A stretch of DNA of 51,218 nucleotides, from contig NZ_JABZFL010000048.1 in NCBI RefSeq assembly GCF_014237455.1, positions 1-51,218 of the forward strand, read 5' to 3'. Position 1 is the first letter of the stretch. Each line of letters opens with the position of its first letter. Under the pieces are notes generated by a model. It was not told the origin of the DNA. It worked only from the letters and a program-made list of their open reading frames with translations, and did not search any database. Of this stretch, positions 41,951 through 50,153 are shown piece by piece. Source of the stretch: Desulfobacula sp. GTDB lineage: Bacteria > Desulfobacterota > Desulfobacteria > Desulfobacterales > Desulfobacteraceae. Position numbers and translations under genes: made by a program.

Positions 41951-42173
41951 CAATGCCTGCTCTGGCAAAGACTAACTCAAGGGGGATAACTTCGGTCTCA
42001 CCTTTTTTCAAGGCATCAATTCTTTTGTCAGCCACCATTTCATCCAGTTTATCAAAATAAAGGTCTATTGCTTGTTCAATCAGACTTGTCCTTGTCTTTT
42101 CCAGTTCCCTGGCATAGGTGTCCAGAGAATTCAACATCTCTTTTTCGAGTCTTATATTGATTGCCGGTTTCAT
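41943..42173 (-). CDS. Ribbon-helix-helix antitoxin
   Basis: 76 aa: PAINIRLEKEMLNSLDTYAR followed by KTRTSLIEQAIDLYFDKLDE, a CopG-type DNA-binding domain, with a toxin-binding tail. The ATG at 42173 follows AAGGAAGG; an upstream start would add 13 residues. It overlaps the toxin gene by 8 bp. Confidence 0.85.
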   Translation of the reverse strand: MKPAINIRLEKEMLNSLDTYARELEKTRTSLIEQAIDLYFDKLDEMVADKRIDALKKGETEVIPLELVFARAGIDV

Positions 42174-42211
42174 CTGCCTTCCTTTGAAAATTTTCTTTAC
42201 CTGTGTTGACA

Positions 42212-42240
42212 AATGTAGTGCAGAATCTTCTTTTTGTCAA
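42212..42240 (-). promoter_or_regulatory. Promoter of the RHH/RelE pair
   Basis: Minus strand TTGACA (42235-42240), 17-bp spacer, TACATT (42212-42217). Confidence 0.75.
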
Positions 42241-42259
42241 GATAAAGATCGGGGGTCTT

Positions 42260-42868
42260 TTAAGACTGAACGTCTGCATTGATCAACTCATGTTTCAGTA
42301 AAAATCTAATCACCTCATCCACACTTTGCTGTAAATCAAGTTTATCTGTCTCAATAACAAGAGAAGAATTTTCCGGTTCTTCATATGGGGCTGAGATGCC
42401 CGTCATATTGGTGATTTTACCTTTGGCAGCTTTTTTATAAAGGCCTTTTGGGTCACGTTTTGCACATTCATCAATACTGCATTTGACATAGATTTCATAA
42501 TAAGGCCAGTTGGTCATTAATTCACGTGCATATTCCCGGCTTTGTTTATACGGGGCAATAAAAGCGGCAAAGACAAGCAGGCCGGCATCCACCATAATTT
42601 TTGCTACTTCGGCAATACGGCGGATATTCTCTTGTCTGTCTTCAGGAGTTAAACCCAGGTCCTTGTTCAGGCCGGTTCTTATATTGTCTCCGTCAAGCAC
42701 ATAGCTGCGCACACAAAGGCTGTGCAGCTTTTCTTCAACTGCATGGGCCAGAGTCGATTTGCCGCTTCCTGACAGGCCTGTAAACCATAGCAGACCACCG
42801 GAGTGGCCATTCAGCAGGTGTCGATCATTGGTGGAAACTGATGATGGGGATGGGAATATGTTGTTCAT
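42260..42868 (-). CDS. cysC: Adenylylsulfate (APS) kinase
   Basis: 202-aa CysC: P-loop FTGLSGSGKSTLAHAVEEKL, DGDNIRTGLNKDLG and PYKQSREYAREL, DPKGLYKKAAKGKI. It phosphorylates APS to PAPS. Dissimilatory sulfate reducers do not need PAPS for respiration, so this copy may serve sulfation of a glycan or sulfur assimilation. It is isolated inside the TA island with no sulfotransferase or cysN/D visible. Confidence 0.93.
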   Translation of the reverse strand: MNNIFPSPSSVSTNDRHLLNGHSGGLLWFTGLSGSGKSTLAHAVEEKLHSLCVRSYVLDGDNIRTGLNKDLGLTPEDRQENIRRIAEVAKIMVDAGLLVFAAFIAPYKQSREYARELMTNWPYYEIYVKCSIDECAKRDPKGLYKKAAKGKITNMTGISAPYEEPENSSLVIETDKLDLQQSVDEVIRFLLKHELINADVQS

Positions 42869-42939
42869 TTTTTTGCCTTATATTTTAGCCTTGTATTTGC
42901 GCGGATTTATACGGATTTTTATTGCCATGGTCAAGAATG

Positions 42940-43224
42940 TCAAATTCGTTTTAAAGCAGCTTGATATATCTGTTTATCTCTTCTTGGACTTACAGCAAGA
43001 ATAAAGACAAGGATTCGTTTATTGAAAACCTGATAAACCACCCTGTAATCACCAATTCTGAGTTTTCGAAAGTTTTTAAGGTTATGAGATAATGGTGCGC
43101 CAAACTTTTCAGGCGCTCTGGTGAGCTTCTCATTAATTATCAGCATGATTCTTCTTGCGGCTGCAGGCCCTATGCTTTGCATATCATCATCAACATCTTT
43201 ATGATAAATAATTTCCCAGGTCAT
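42940..43224 (-). CDS. RelE-family toxin
   Basis: 94-aa RelE-like toxin: WEIIYHKDVDDDMQSIGPAA, FRKLRIGDYRVVYQVFNKRI, ILAVSPRRDKQIYQ. The RIGDYRVVY core is diagnostic. It starts with ATG overlapping the antitoxin stop by 4 bp. The 71-bp gap to the cysC start contains only A/T-rich sequence. Confidence 0.9.
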   Translation of the reverse strand: MTWEIIYHKDVDDDMQSIGPAAARRIMLIINEKLTRAPEKFGAPLSHNLKNFRKLRIGDYRVVYQVFNKRILVFILAVSPRRDKQIYQAALKRI

Positions 43225-43490
43225 TTTGCATATTTATCCATCATTTCTCTATGGGAAATGGTTTCTCCGGGATCAAAATTTTGAATCCTGGAAAGAGCAA
43301 GAGATGTCAGGCGAAGGTCTTCAATCTCTTCTTCCATTGCTTCATATGCGTTAAATGACATAAGTATTGCCTTTGGAGAATTGTTTTTTAAAATAATCAG
43401 TTTGTCATTTTCTCCGGTTTCCAGAGTATTGAGTGTTGCAGCAGTCTTTTTTGCAAGCTGCGTAGAAGATAAATAATTTTTTATTTGCAT
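43221..43490 (-). CDS. Phd/YefM-family antitoxin
   Basis: 89 aa: YLSSTQLAKKTAATLNTLET, KLIILKNNSPKAILMSFNAY (Phd pattern), then an acidic tail. The ATG at 43490 has AGAGGT at workable spacing; an ATG two codons upstream is too close to it. A promoter lies at 43524-43552. Confidence 0.87.
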   Translation of the reverse strand: MQIKNYLSSTQLAKKTAATLNTLETGENDKLIILKNNSPKAILMSFNAYEAMEEEIEDLRLTSLALSRIQNFDPGETISHREMMDKYAK

Positions 43491-43523
43491 AATCATACCT
43501 CTTTTGTGTGCGTAATTATACTG

Positions 43524-43552
43524 ACAATAATACTCATTATTTGATTTGTCAA
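43524..43552 (-). promoter_or_regulatory. Promoter of the Phd/RelE pair
   Basis: Minus strand TTGACA (43547-43552), 17-bp spacer, TATTGT (43524-43529). Confidence 0.7.
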
Positions 43553-43561
43553 TAGGGATTG

Positions 43562-43592
43562 GGGGTCAGGCTTTCCTTATTGTGGTTATTGG
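43562..43592 (+). repeat. REP-like element, GGGGTCAGGC family
   Basis: GGGGTCAGGCTTTCCTTATT then GTGGTTATTGG. It is followed by CCGCGGATTTGCACGGATT, a text that also occurs in part after the copy at 44353. It sits between MazF and the Phd/RelE promoter. Confidence 0.88.
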
Positions 43593-43669
43593 GTTTTTTT
43601 GCCGCGGATTTGCACGGATTAAAAAAATCAGGAGCTGTCACAATGTTAATTTTTATTTGGAATTGGAGA

Positions 43670-44017
43670 TCAAGAAATATCCATAACAAGTTTCATCCCT
43701 TTGTAAACTTCAGCAAGCCTGTCTTTTGTAAGGCTGCCGATCATTTCTTTAAGGCTTGGTTTATCCACTGTTTTTATCTGTGTCATATTAACCACTGATC
43801 GTTTGGAAAGGTTTGCTTCTCCCTTCCGCATGGTCACATTGCCCGGCAGTTCACCAAATTTCAAAGTTGAGGTGATTGCCACCACAATAACCGTGTTCAA
43901 TTTACTGTCGTTCAACAGGTCATTTTGAACCACGAGTCCAGGACGTCTGCCCATCGGTTCGGAGCCTTTTGCGGGTGAAAAGTCCACCCAATAAACAGAG
44001 CCCTTCCTGATTACCAT
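43670..44017 (-). CDS. mazF: MazF/PemK-family mRNA interferase toxin
   Basis: 115-aa MazF: IRKGSVYWVDFSPAKGSEPM, RRPGLVVQNDLLNDSKLNTV, IVVAITSTLK, and KRSVVNMTQIKTVDK. Such toxins cleave mRNA at short motifs. The start overlaps the antitoxin stop. Confidence 0.93.
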   Translation of the reverse strand: MVIRKGSVYWVDFSPAKGSEPMGRRPGLVVQNDLLNDSKLNTVIVVAITSTLKFGELPGNVTMRKGEANLSKRSVVNMTQIKTVDKPSLKEMIGSLTKDRLAEVYKGMKLVMDIS

Positions 44018-44265
44018 TCCTGGCCCTCGTCAGATTCTGATCCTTCAAACCATCTGGTGCAGCTCTGTTGTTCTCTTCTTATTGATTCATCTGAAAAAGT
44101 ATTGTCGTAGGCATCCTTGATAAGCCGGTCTCGTTCCGCCATGAGCTTTTCCCTGAGTATAATAGAGATAAATCTGCTCCTGGACAGGCCCTTTTTCTTA
44201 CTGAGGTCATCGATCATCGTTACTAATTCTTTTGGGATAGTGATAGCAACCTTTTGAGTATGCAT
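44011..44265 (-). CDS. MazE-like ribbon-helix-helix antitoxin
   Basis: 84 aa: HTQKVAITIPKELVTMIDDL and SRSRFISIILREKL, a ribbon-helix-helix domain as in antitoxins paired with PemK/MazF. I chose the ATG at 44265 because GGAGG lies 10 bp upstream; the longer frame adds 22 unlikely residues. The tail contacts the toxin. Confidence 0.87.
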   Translation of the reverse strand: MHTQKVAITIPKELVTMIDDLSKKKGLSRSRFISIILREKLMAERDRLIKDAYDNTFSDESIRREQQSCTRWFEGSESDEGQEW

Positions 44266-44296
44266 ATTTTGTATGCCTCCTTTGTATGATAACATA

Positions 44297-44325
44297 TGAA
44301 TACCAGGAGTATCATTGTCTGTCAA
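44297..44325 (-). promoter_or_regulatory. Promoter of the MazEF pair
   Basis: Minus strand TTGACA (44320-44325), 17-bp spacer, TATTCA (44297-44302). Partly inside the 3' end of the GxxExxY remnant. Confidence 0.72.
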
Positions 44326-44546
44326 GGGCATGGCCAGGATTTAAGGAAGAGAGGGGTCAGGCTTTCCTTATTGTGGTTATTGGCCGCGGATTTACGGTTT
44401 TTGCCGAAATTCAATAACAGGCCATATCCGGTCAGGACCATAGATAAGGCGCTTTCATAGACAGATTCCAGAAATCCTTCGCCAAGCTCATTATAAACCT
44501 CATAAAAACTTTTAAGAATAATGTCTGTGATTTCTTTGTGTTTCAT
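44322..44546 (-). pseudogene. GxxExxY-family protein gene with internal deletion
   Basis: The first part, HKEITDIILKSFYEVYNELG with GFLESVYESAL, is the canonical GxxExxY N-terminus. It passes directly into TGYGLLLNFGKN, which resembles the family's C-terminal LLINFG, so the middle of the protein (normally about 60-80 aa with the PD-(D/E)xK core) is gone. The frame then runs through a REP (NHNKESLTPL). It overlaps the ligase stop by 4 bp. Confidence 0.7.
44353..44383 (+). repeat. REP-like element, GGGGTCAGGC family
   Basis: GGGGTCAGGCTTTCCTTATT then GTGGTTATTGG, followed by CCGCGGATTTACGG. It is located inside the frame of the GxxExxY remnant. Confidence 0.88.
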
Positions 44547-45796
44547 TTTTGGGGCACGTGGGGATTATGGGGGCTCAGTGCGCCCCTGTCCCGGCCTATG
44601 ATTCCTGCGATGACAGTGAAAACAAAGGCGTTTGCCGGGATGTTAAGGTTGAAATCGCTGAAACTGTGGATAAGTATTGCAAAAACGGCTGCCATGGCTC
44701 CAAGGGCAAAACCTCTTGTCTGGCGGCTGCGGCTTTTTATTTTTTGAAAGCCGGATCTGAAAAAACAGAACAGGGTGTATATGAGTACGGGGATGAACAG
44801 GATTCCGGTTTCTGCAATAAAATGGAGATAATCATTGTGTGCATATCGTCTCAGGACGGCATGCCCCGGGATCTGCCAGACAGAGTATGCCGTGGTAAAG
44901 GTATCAGGGCCTGTTCCAGTGAGCGGGTTGTCTTTTATCTGATTTATGACGCCTTTCCAGCACCGCATCCTGCCGGAAATATTGTCTGTGGGGTCCTGCT
45001 GGGTCAGGGTGGTTATTCTTTCAACAACGGGCAGGCTTGCAAGGATGAAAAGAGAAATAATTATTATGCCCGTTCCGATTGTCAGAATGGCCTTTGTATG
45101 GGCATAATTTTTCCGGGCTAATAATACTGCTGACAGGAACAGTATGGCATTTATGGTGGATATCCATCCGCCCCTGGACAGGGTGAAGGCCTGGGTCGTA
45201 AGAAGGAATATAACAAGAAAAATAAGGCCGAGTTTTGTTTCAAGGGGTCGCTGCCGGGTGATGAAAAGTATCATTAACAGGGGGATTGCCATTTCAAGGA
45301 AGCCTGCCATGTGATTGCGGTTTACATATACACCTGCGGCTGAATTGGAAGTGTGGCTGATGCCGCCCACATCAGGGTATATCCAGAAGGCAACGGGGGT
45401 CAGGCCGAATCGTTTGAGTATGGCGATAATGGAGATCAGGACGGCGGTTGAAATAATGACATATACCAGGATGCGCTGCTGTTTTCTGGTTCTGACACTG
45501 GCCAGGGTTATGAAGTAGGCGGTTATGTATGTCAAAAGCATGAAAAGCCCTTCAAAGGCAAAGGGTTTATGGGCGGAGGATATAAAGGATACTGTGCACA
45601 GGATGATGATGGCTGCCAGGGGCCGGGTCATTGGTGTTTTGGGCAGGCTTGTTTTTTCTGCTGAAAAGTTTTCAATGATCAGGAAGATGCCTGCCAGCAA
45701 GATTCCTATCTGGATGATGGTTGTTGCCCATGGATGTACAGATCCCCTTGCAAGGGGGGTAAAGATTATCAGGATGCATATTATGTAAAAAGGCAT
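44543..45796 (-). CDS. O-antigen ligase / Wzy-family membrane protein
   Basis: 417-aa polytopic protein with about 11 membrane spans. The conserved periplasmic loop includes VYVNRNHMAGFLEMAIPLLM, GRMRCWKGVINQIKDNPLTG and YAHNDYLHFIAETGILF. The NHxAG and HNDYL motifs are typical of this Wzy_C superfamily. It follows the TPR gene by 5 bp. With a second family member at 18136 it may polymerise or ligate the EPS. Confidence 0.86.
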   Translation of the reverse strand: MPFYIICILIIFTPLARGSVHPWATTIIQIGILLAGIFLIIENFSAEKTSLPKTPMTRPLAAIIILCTVSFISSAHKPFAFEGLFMLLTYITAYFITLASVRTRKQQRILVYVIISTAVLISIIAILKRFGLTPVAFWIYPDVGGISHTSNSAAGVYVNRNHMAGFLEMAIPLLMILFITRQRPLETKLGLIFLVIFLLTTQAFTLSRGGWISTINAILFLSAVLLARKNYAHTKAILTIGTGIIIISLFILASLPVVERITTLTQQDPTDNISGRMRCWKGVINQIKDNPLTGTGPDTFTTAYSVWQIPGHAVLRRYAHNDYLHFIAETGILFIPVLIYTLFCFFRSGFQKIKSRSRQTRGFALGAMAAVFAILIHSFSDFNLNIPANAFVFTVIAGIIGRDRGALSPHNPHVPQK

Positions 45797-45801
45797 TTAT
45801 T

Positions 45802-47403
45802 TTATTTTATTTTGGGGGTCAGACCCCGTGATATTTGATCGAGTCTTTTTTGGAGATTTTTGTATGCCTGGTTGTCAGGGTCCAGGGCAATGGCCTTTTT
45901 TATGAAAGTCAGGGCTTTTTTGAACTGGCCCTGCTGCTCATGGGCCAGGGCAATTCTATAGGGGAAGTCACTGCGGTCAGGTTTTATGGCAAAGGCCTTT
46001 TTCCAGTCTTCGGCAGCAAGGGCATATTTTTTAAGACGCCACCTGATCCTGGCCCGGTTATTGAAAACCCAGGGGTTGTTTTTGGGGGCATGCTGGATAG
46101 CTTTTGTGGCGACTTCTTCGGCATGAAGGTATTTTTTCTGGTTAACCAGGGCCCGGGAGAAAAGTGTGTAATAACTGTGGTTGTCCTGATCCAGGCGGGT
46201 TGCTTTCTGGATAGCGGTTTCCATGTGGTCCCAGTTTTTTTCTTTAGCCGCTATCTGTGCCAGATGATAATAGGCCGGGGCATGGGGTCTGGCTGCGTTT
46301 ATCTTGATCAGCCTTGCCTTTGCAAGCTGGGGGTATCCCATGTCTAACCAGCATTTTGCGACAGACATGTCAAGGGATATATTAAAATTTGGATTTCCCG
46401 GGTTATTCTCCTGCAGGTAAGTGGAAAACCTGAGAAATTCCATGAAAAGTTTTTCTTGTTTAAATAATTTGTAAATCCGGGTGATAGCTGAATGAGAACT
46501 TTTGGATATCAAAAAACCTTTTTGGAAAAAATTAAAGCCGTCTTGATATTGTCCGGCTTTTAAATAAAGACCTCCCATATGGATATAATTGCCGGATGAA
46601 TTTAAAGAAGGTTTGAGGTTCAGCAGATCCTGGTAATATGAAATGGCTTTTTCAAAATTATTTTTTGCAGCATAAATATCAGAAAAGGCTTTTAACGCAT
46701 CCTTCGGGAGAATCTGTTTTTCAAGGGCAAAATTAAGACCCTGACCGATATGGGGTATCAGGTCATCGCTGTAAAAGGATTCTTTTTTCAGCTGCCAGTA
46801 TGACGGGGGGTGAATTTCCATCATATCCCGGACAAGTTCGGGGATTTTGGTTTTAAAGCCTTTGTAGTGCAGATATTTTAAGTATGCATACCGTATGGTT
46901 ATACCCGAAGGTCTTAAGGGGAGTGCTTTCTGGTAATAAGGGCCTGCATTGTACGGGTTCTTTTTCCCAGGATGGAGCCATACGTATGATTTTTCAAGTC
47001 CCTGTTCGGTCCGGGTCAGCCAGTAGGCGTTTATATAATGTTGAGGTTCTATTATTGCGGCTTTCTCAAGATAGAATTTTGCCCTGATCAGTATATCAAA
47101 GCTTGTAATGGATAATCCCTGTTCTTTCCAGTCTTTAACCCCGAGGTTGTACAATGTCTTTCCATAATTTGTATAAATCCTGAATAAATCTGCTCTGGCA
47201 AACCAGGCACTGATTGATTCGGGCATGACCTGTTCGGCTTTTTTTAAAAACGCTGCGGCCTGGGTATAGTTTTTTAACTTAAGCTGGGTAATGCCTTTCT
47301 GATACAAAAATCTTGGCCATAACAGAGAACAGCAAATAATGAGAAGGGTTGATAAAATGCAAAGCAGAAGGATTTTAAGGGGTTTTAAAAATTTATTTTC
47401 CAT
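45802..47403 (-). CDS. Membrane-anchored TPR protein
   Basis: 533-aa protein with one N-terminal membrane segment (about residues 10-28) and many TPR-like repeats, for example LKLKNYTQAAAFLKKAEQVM, ALVNQKKYLHAEEVATKAIQ, and HEQQGQFKKALTFIKKAIAL. Such proteins act as scaffolds in EPS secretion. Its last residues (RGLTPKIK) and stop come from a GGGGTCTGACCC-type palindrome at 45814-45827, so the tail is repeat-derived. It overlaps the kinase gene by 11 bp. Confidence 0.8.
   Translation of the reverse strand: MENKFLKPLKILLLCILSTLLIICCSLLWPRFLYQKGITQLKLKNYTQAAAFLKKAEQVMPESISAWFARADLFRIYTNYGKTLYNLGVKDWKEQGLSITSFDILIRAKFYLEKAAIIEPQHYINAYWLTRTEQGLEKSYVWLHPGKKNPYNAGPYYQKALPLRPSGITIRYAYLKYLHYKGFKTKIPELVRDMMEIHPPSYWQLKKESFYSDDLIPHIGQGLNFALEKQILPKDALKAFSDIYAAKNNFEKAISYYQDLLNLKPSLNSSGNYIHMGGLYLKAGQYQDGFNFFQKGFLISKSSHSAITRIYKLFKQEKLFMEFLRFSTYLQENNPGNPNFNISLDMSVAKCWLDMGYPQLAKARLIKINAARPHAPAYYHLAQIAAKEKNWDHMETAIQKATRLDQDNHSYYTLFSRALVNQKKYLHAEEVATKAIQHAPKNNPWVFNNRARIRWRLKKYALAAEDWKKAFAIKPDRSDFPYRIALAHEQQGQFKKALTFIKKAIALDPDNQAYKNLQKRLDQISRGLTPKIK
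45814..45827. repeat. GGGGTCAGACCCC palindrome
   Basis: A perfect palindrome around one central base, related to the GGGGTCTGACCC ends of family-2 copies A, B and H. It encodes the C-terminal tail of the TPR protein. Confidence 0.7.
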
Positions 47404-48619
47404 AGTAGGAAGAATAATATTTATGATAGTACCTGTAGTATCCTTCTTTTTTCATGTCCACATGGTTCAGGACAGCGCCGATAATGGGCAGGCCGGCTGT
47501 TTTATACTGATTCAGCACATCTTTGATGATTTTTCGTTCTGCATGACCGCATTTCATGACCATTACGGTGCCGTCTGTCCTGGGGGCCATGAGGACGGCA
47601 TCTGTTGCCGGCATGACAGGCGGGGTGTCGATGATGATGAAATCAAAGTTCTTTTTAAGGTACTGCACAAGAAATTCCATCCGTTTTGAGCCGATCAGTT
47701 CCGAAGGATTCGGGGGTATCTTGCCGGCCGGCAGTATATACAGATTCTGGATTTCTGTTTTTATTACGGCGGAGTCAATGGCGTTTTTCATGTACTTATA
47801 ATTGTCATCAAAGGAGGTAAACCCGGCGTAGAGCTTTTCAAAATTAATCTTCCGTCCAGCTGATTTGTTTTCTGTGTGGGAAAACGAAGAAAAATTAAAC
47901 TCACCGTCATTCATGGAAGACACCGCCCTGACAGCTTCAATGGTATGAACGGAAAGTGCTTTTGAGATATCTTTTTTAGAGACAAAGCCCATGGTGTAAA
48001 GGATCGTTCCCTGGCTCTGTACAGATTTTTTCTGGTGCCCGATGGCAAGATGGGCCTCTTCTTTTGTTAACAGGTTGTTTTTAATCAGGGTATTGACCAG
48101 TTTTTTGGACTCTGGCCGGTTTTTCCAGTAAATATCTGTCATCAGGCCTTTTTCAAAATAGAGAGCCACTTGAGTGGTATTATTTTCAATGTCCAGGCGG
48201 CAGGATCTCTGCTGGAGCCGGGTCAGCAGGATAAGGTCGCTGATAGAAAATTTGTCCAGGCTGCCGTTGGTAAGACGCGTGCCAAACACCTCTGTCACCA
48301 GCCCTGTGACACCCGTTTTCCGGGTTTCGGAAAACAAGGTGGCCACACGGGGACGGCGAAGATCACAGTCCATGACCAGGGTTTTCCTGTCCGTCTGGGC
48401 AATGGTATGGGCAAGGTTCACTGCGGTTATTGTTTTGCCTTCTTTTTCAACCGCGCTTGTGATGACCACGGATTTTATTTCCTTTTCCATTCCAGAGAAA
48501 AACAGATTGGTTCTCAGTGTCCTGTAGGATTCTGCAAATCTTGAACTGGAAGGAAAATTCATTAACAGATTTTCCTTGTCCTTTTCCGAATCTCTTTTTT
48601 TATTTTTACGAAAAATCAA
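47393..48619 (-). CDS. BY-type tyrosine kinase (CpsD/CapB-like) with inserted domain
   Basis: 408 aa. Walker A (SAVEKEGKTITAVNLA, residues 55-70), Walker A' (LVMDCDLRRPRV, 81-92) and Walker B (DFIIIDTPPVMPATDA, 336-351) surround a segment of about 150 residues (roughly 118-275) that ordinary CpsD proteins lack. The insert has FSISDLILLTRLQQRSCRLD, YFEKGLMTDIYW and DGEFNFSSF, a pattern like DUF4388/PATAN, with a GspE-N-like helical stretch (ILYTMGFVSKKDISKAL). The tail YYRYYHKYYSSYYGK is the phosphorylation cluster. It would control chain length with the GNVR partner, with an extra sensory input. Confidence 0.87.
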   Translation of the reverse strand: MIFRKNKKRDSEKDKENLLMNFPSSSRFAESYRTLRTNLFFSGMEKEIKSVVITSAVEKEGKTITAVNLAHTIAQTDRKTLVMDCDLRRPRVATLFSETRKTGVTGLVTEVFGTRLTNGSLDKFSISDLILLTRLQQRSCRLDIENNTTQVALYFEKGLMTDIYWKNRPESKKLVNTLIKNNLLTKEEAHLAIGHQKKSVQSQGTILYTMGFVSKKDISKALSVHTIEAVRAVSSMNDGEFNFSSFSHTENKSAGRKINFEKLYAGFTSFDDNYKYMKNAIDSAVIKTEIQNLYILPAGKIPPNPSELIGSKRMEFLVQYLKKNFDFIIIDTPPVMPATDAVLMAPRTDGTVMVMKCGHAERKIIKDVLNQYKTAGLPIIGAVLNHVDMKKEGYYRYYHKYYSSYYGK

Positions 48620-50139
48620 TAGTCTGCTCCATAGGTTGTGGATCTGTCGGCTTTAGGAATGACAGATAGAACGGGAAGATTAAAATGGGTATGGATATCT
48701 TCTTCGGTTCTAACTGTCTGGTCAAGATATTCAAAGAAAAAGGCAAGGCCGGCACCGAAAAAAAGTCCCAGGACAATGCTCAGCAAAAGGTTTCTTTTTT
48801 TATTGGGGGATACAGGGGATGCAGACACCTGGGCTTGTTCCACCAGCCTTATATTTGAGGTGTTGCTGGTCTGGAGGATATTGGATTCCTTTACCCTTGA
48901 GACCATCAGATCATAAAGGTTCTGACTGGTATTAACGTTTCTCTGGAGGATGGTATATTTAAGCTCTTTGGTGGACGCGTCCAGGGCATCTTTTTCAAAT
49001 CCCGTAATGTTTTGTTCAAGGATTTTTTCTTTTGCATACAGGACCTTGCGCTCTGATTTTAAATTTTTGGTTTCTTTTAAAATTTCCTGTGCAAGCTGTT
49101 TTTCACTTTTTGCAAGTTCACTTTTTGCAAGGGCAATCTTGGGATGTTTTGATTTATAAATTTTTGAAAGCCGTGTCAGCTCCATTTCAATGTCAACAAT
49201 TTTAGAATAAATAGTTTCAATCATCTTGTTGTTGATCAGGGACCGGACATTGGCCACGCCTTTAATTCCCTTGATATTTTTATCAATCTCATTGATTTTG
49301 GCATCCAGTTCAAGCCGCTTGTTCCTAGTCTCAAGATATTTATTGTTGAATTCCTGGATTTTATGCTCGGCAAGCTTCTGTTTTCCCGTGATGGAAAACA
49401 CCTTGTTGACCTGTTTGTATTCAAAGAATTTTCTCTCGTCATCTTCCAGTTTTTTCCTTAAGTCATACAGCTCATTGTTGAGCCATTCAAGGGTCTGTTT
49501 GGAAGACTCCATTTTATTGCCCAGATTAAACTCCATATATTTTTTTGCCAGCATGTTAACCATATCGGCTGCAAGTACTGGATCTTTGTCTTTTACAGAC
49601 AAATCAAGAAGGCGGGTATCCCTGACCTGTTCAACCTCAATTTTTTCTTTGACCATTGCAATGAGTGACTGCATTTTCCGGTTCTCAAGCTCATCCGGGG
49701 ATAATTCTTCATTTTCATCCATTTTCAACAGCAGCTTGATATTGGCTTTAAACTGGGAAATGAGTTCTTTTATAAAACTGACCTCCAGATCCTGATCATT
49801 ATTTTCCGCATCCAGTTTCAAGGCAGTGATGACCTGCTGGATTACAGGCTTTGATCTGATCATCTTGATACTGGTATTAAAGGTCATGGTCTGGGAATGA
49901 TAGCTCTCAAAGTCGGTTCTTTCACCCGTGATGGGCGAAGATGTCTTTTCCTTGTCAATGATAAGTTTGGCAGATGACTGAAATATGGGATCAGTTGTAT
50001 ATGAGTAAAACATTGTTGCAGCAACGGTCAGGATAAACACGAGGATGATCAGGGTCTTTCTTTTTGAAAGGACCATGAAGTACTCGGACAGATGAATCTC
50101 TTTTTCCTGAAACGGATCTTCCATGGGGGAATCTTGCAT
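48616..50139 (-). CDS. GNVR/Wzz-type chain-length determinant
   Basis: About 507 aa. It has an N-terminal cytoplasmic part, a membrane segment (TLIILVFILTVAATMFYSYT), a long coiled-coil periplasmic region, a GNVR-like segment (KYTILQRNVNTSQNLYDLMV) and a second membrane segment (LLLSIVLGLFFGAGLAFFFE). The ATG at 50139 is preceded by AAGGAG; the frame is open further upstream. It overlaps the kinase gene by 4 bp. It pairs with the kinase as a split Wzc-like system. Confidence 0.9.
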   Translation of the reverse strand: MQDSPMEDPFQEKEIHLSEYFMVLSKRKTLIILVFILTVAATMFYSYTTDPIFQSSAKLIIDKEKTSSPITGERTDFESYHSQTMTFNTSIKMIRSKPVIQQVITALKLDAENNDQDLEVSFIKELISQFKANIKLLLKMDENEELSPDELENRKMQSLIAMVKEKIEVEQVRDTRLLDLSVKDKDPVLAADMVNMLAKKYMEFNLGNKMESSKQTLEWLNNELYDLRKKLEDDERKFFEYKQVNKVFSITGKQKLAEHKIQEFNNKYLETRNKRLELDAKINEIDKNIKGIKGVANVRSLINNKMIETIYSKIVDIEMELTRLSKIYKSKHPKIALAKSELAKSEKQLAQEILKETKNLKSERKVLYAKEKILEQNITGFEKDALDASTKELKYTILQRNVNTSQNLYDLMVSRVKESNILQTSNTSNIRLVEQAQVSASPVSPNKKRNLLLSIVLGLFFGAGLAFFFEYLDQTVRTEEDIHTHFNLPVLSVIPKADRSTTYGADY

Positions 50140-50153
50140 TCTTTCTCCTTGTT

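Noticed and set aside
42885-44400. CGCGGATTT-nCACGGATT text near REPs as a separate repeat family
   Set aside because: Only three partial occurrences (near 42898, 43602 and 44384) and no consistent boundary; too weak to call.
44549-45121. Plus-strand open frame opposite the ligase gene
   Set aside because: It is antisense to the membrane protein gene, with a composition explained by the other strand.
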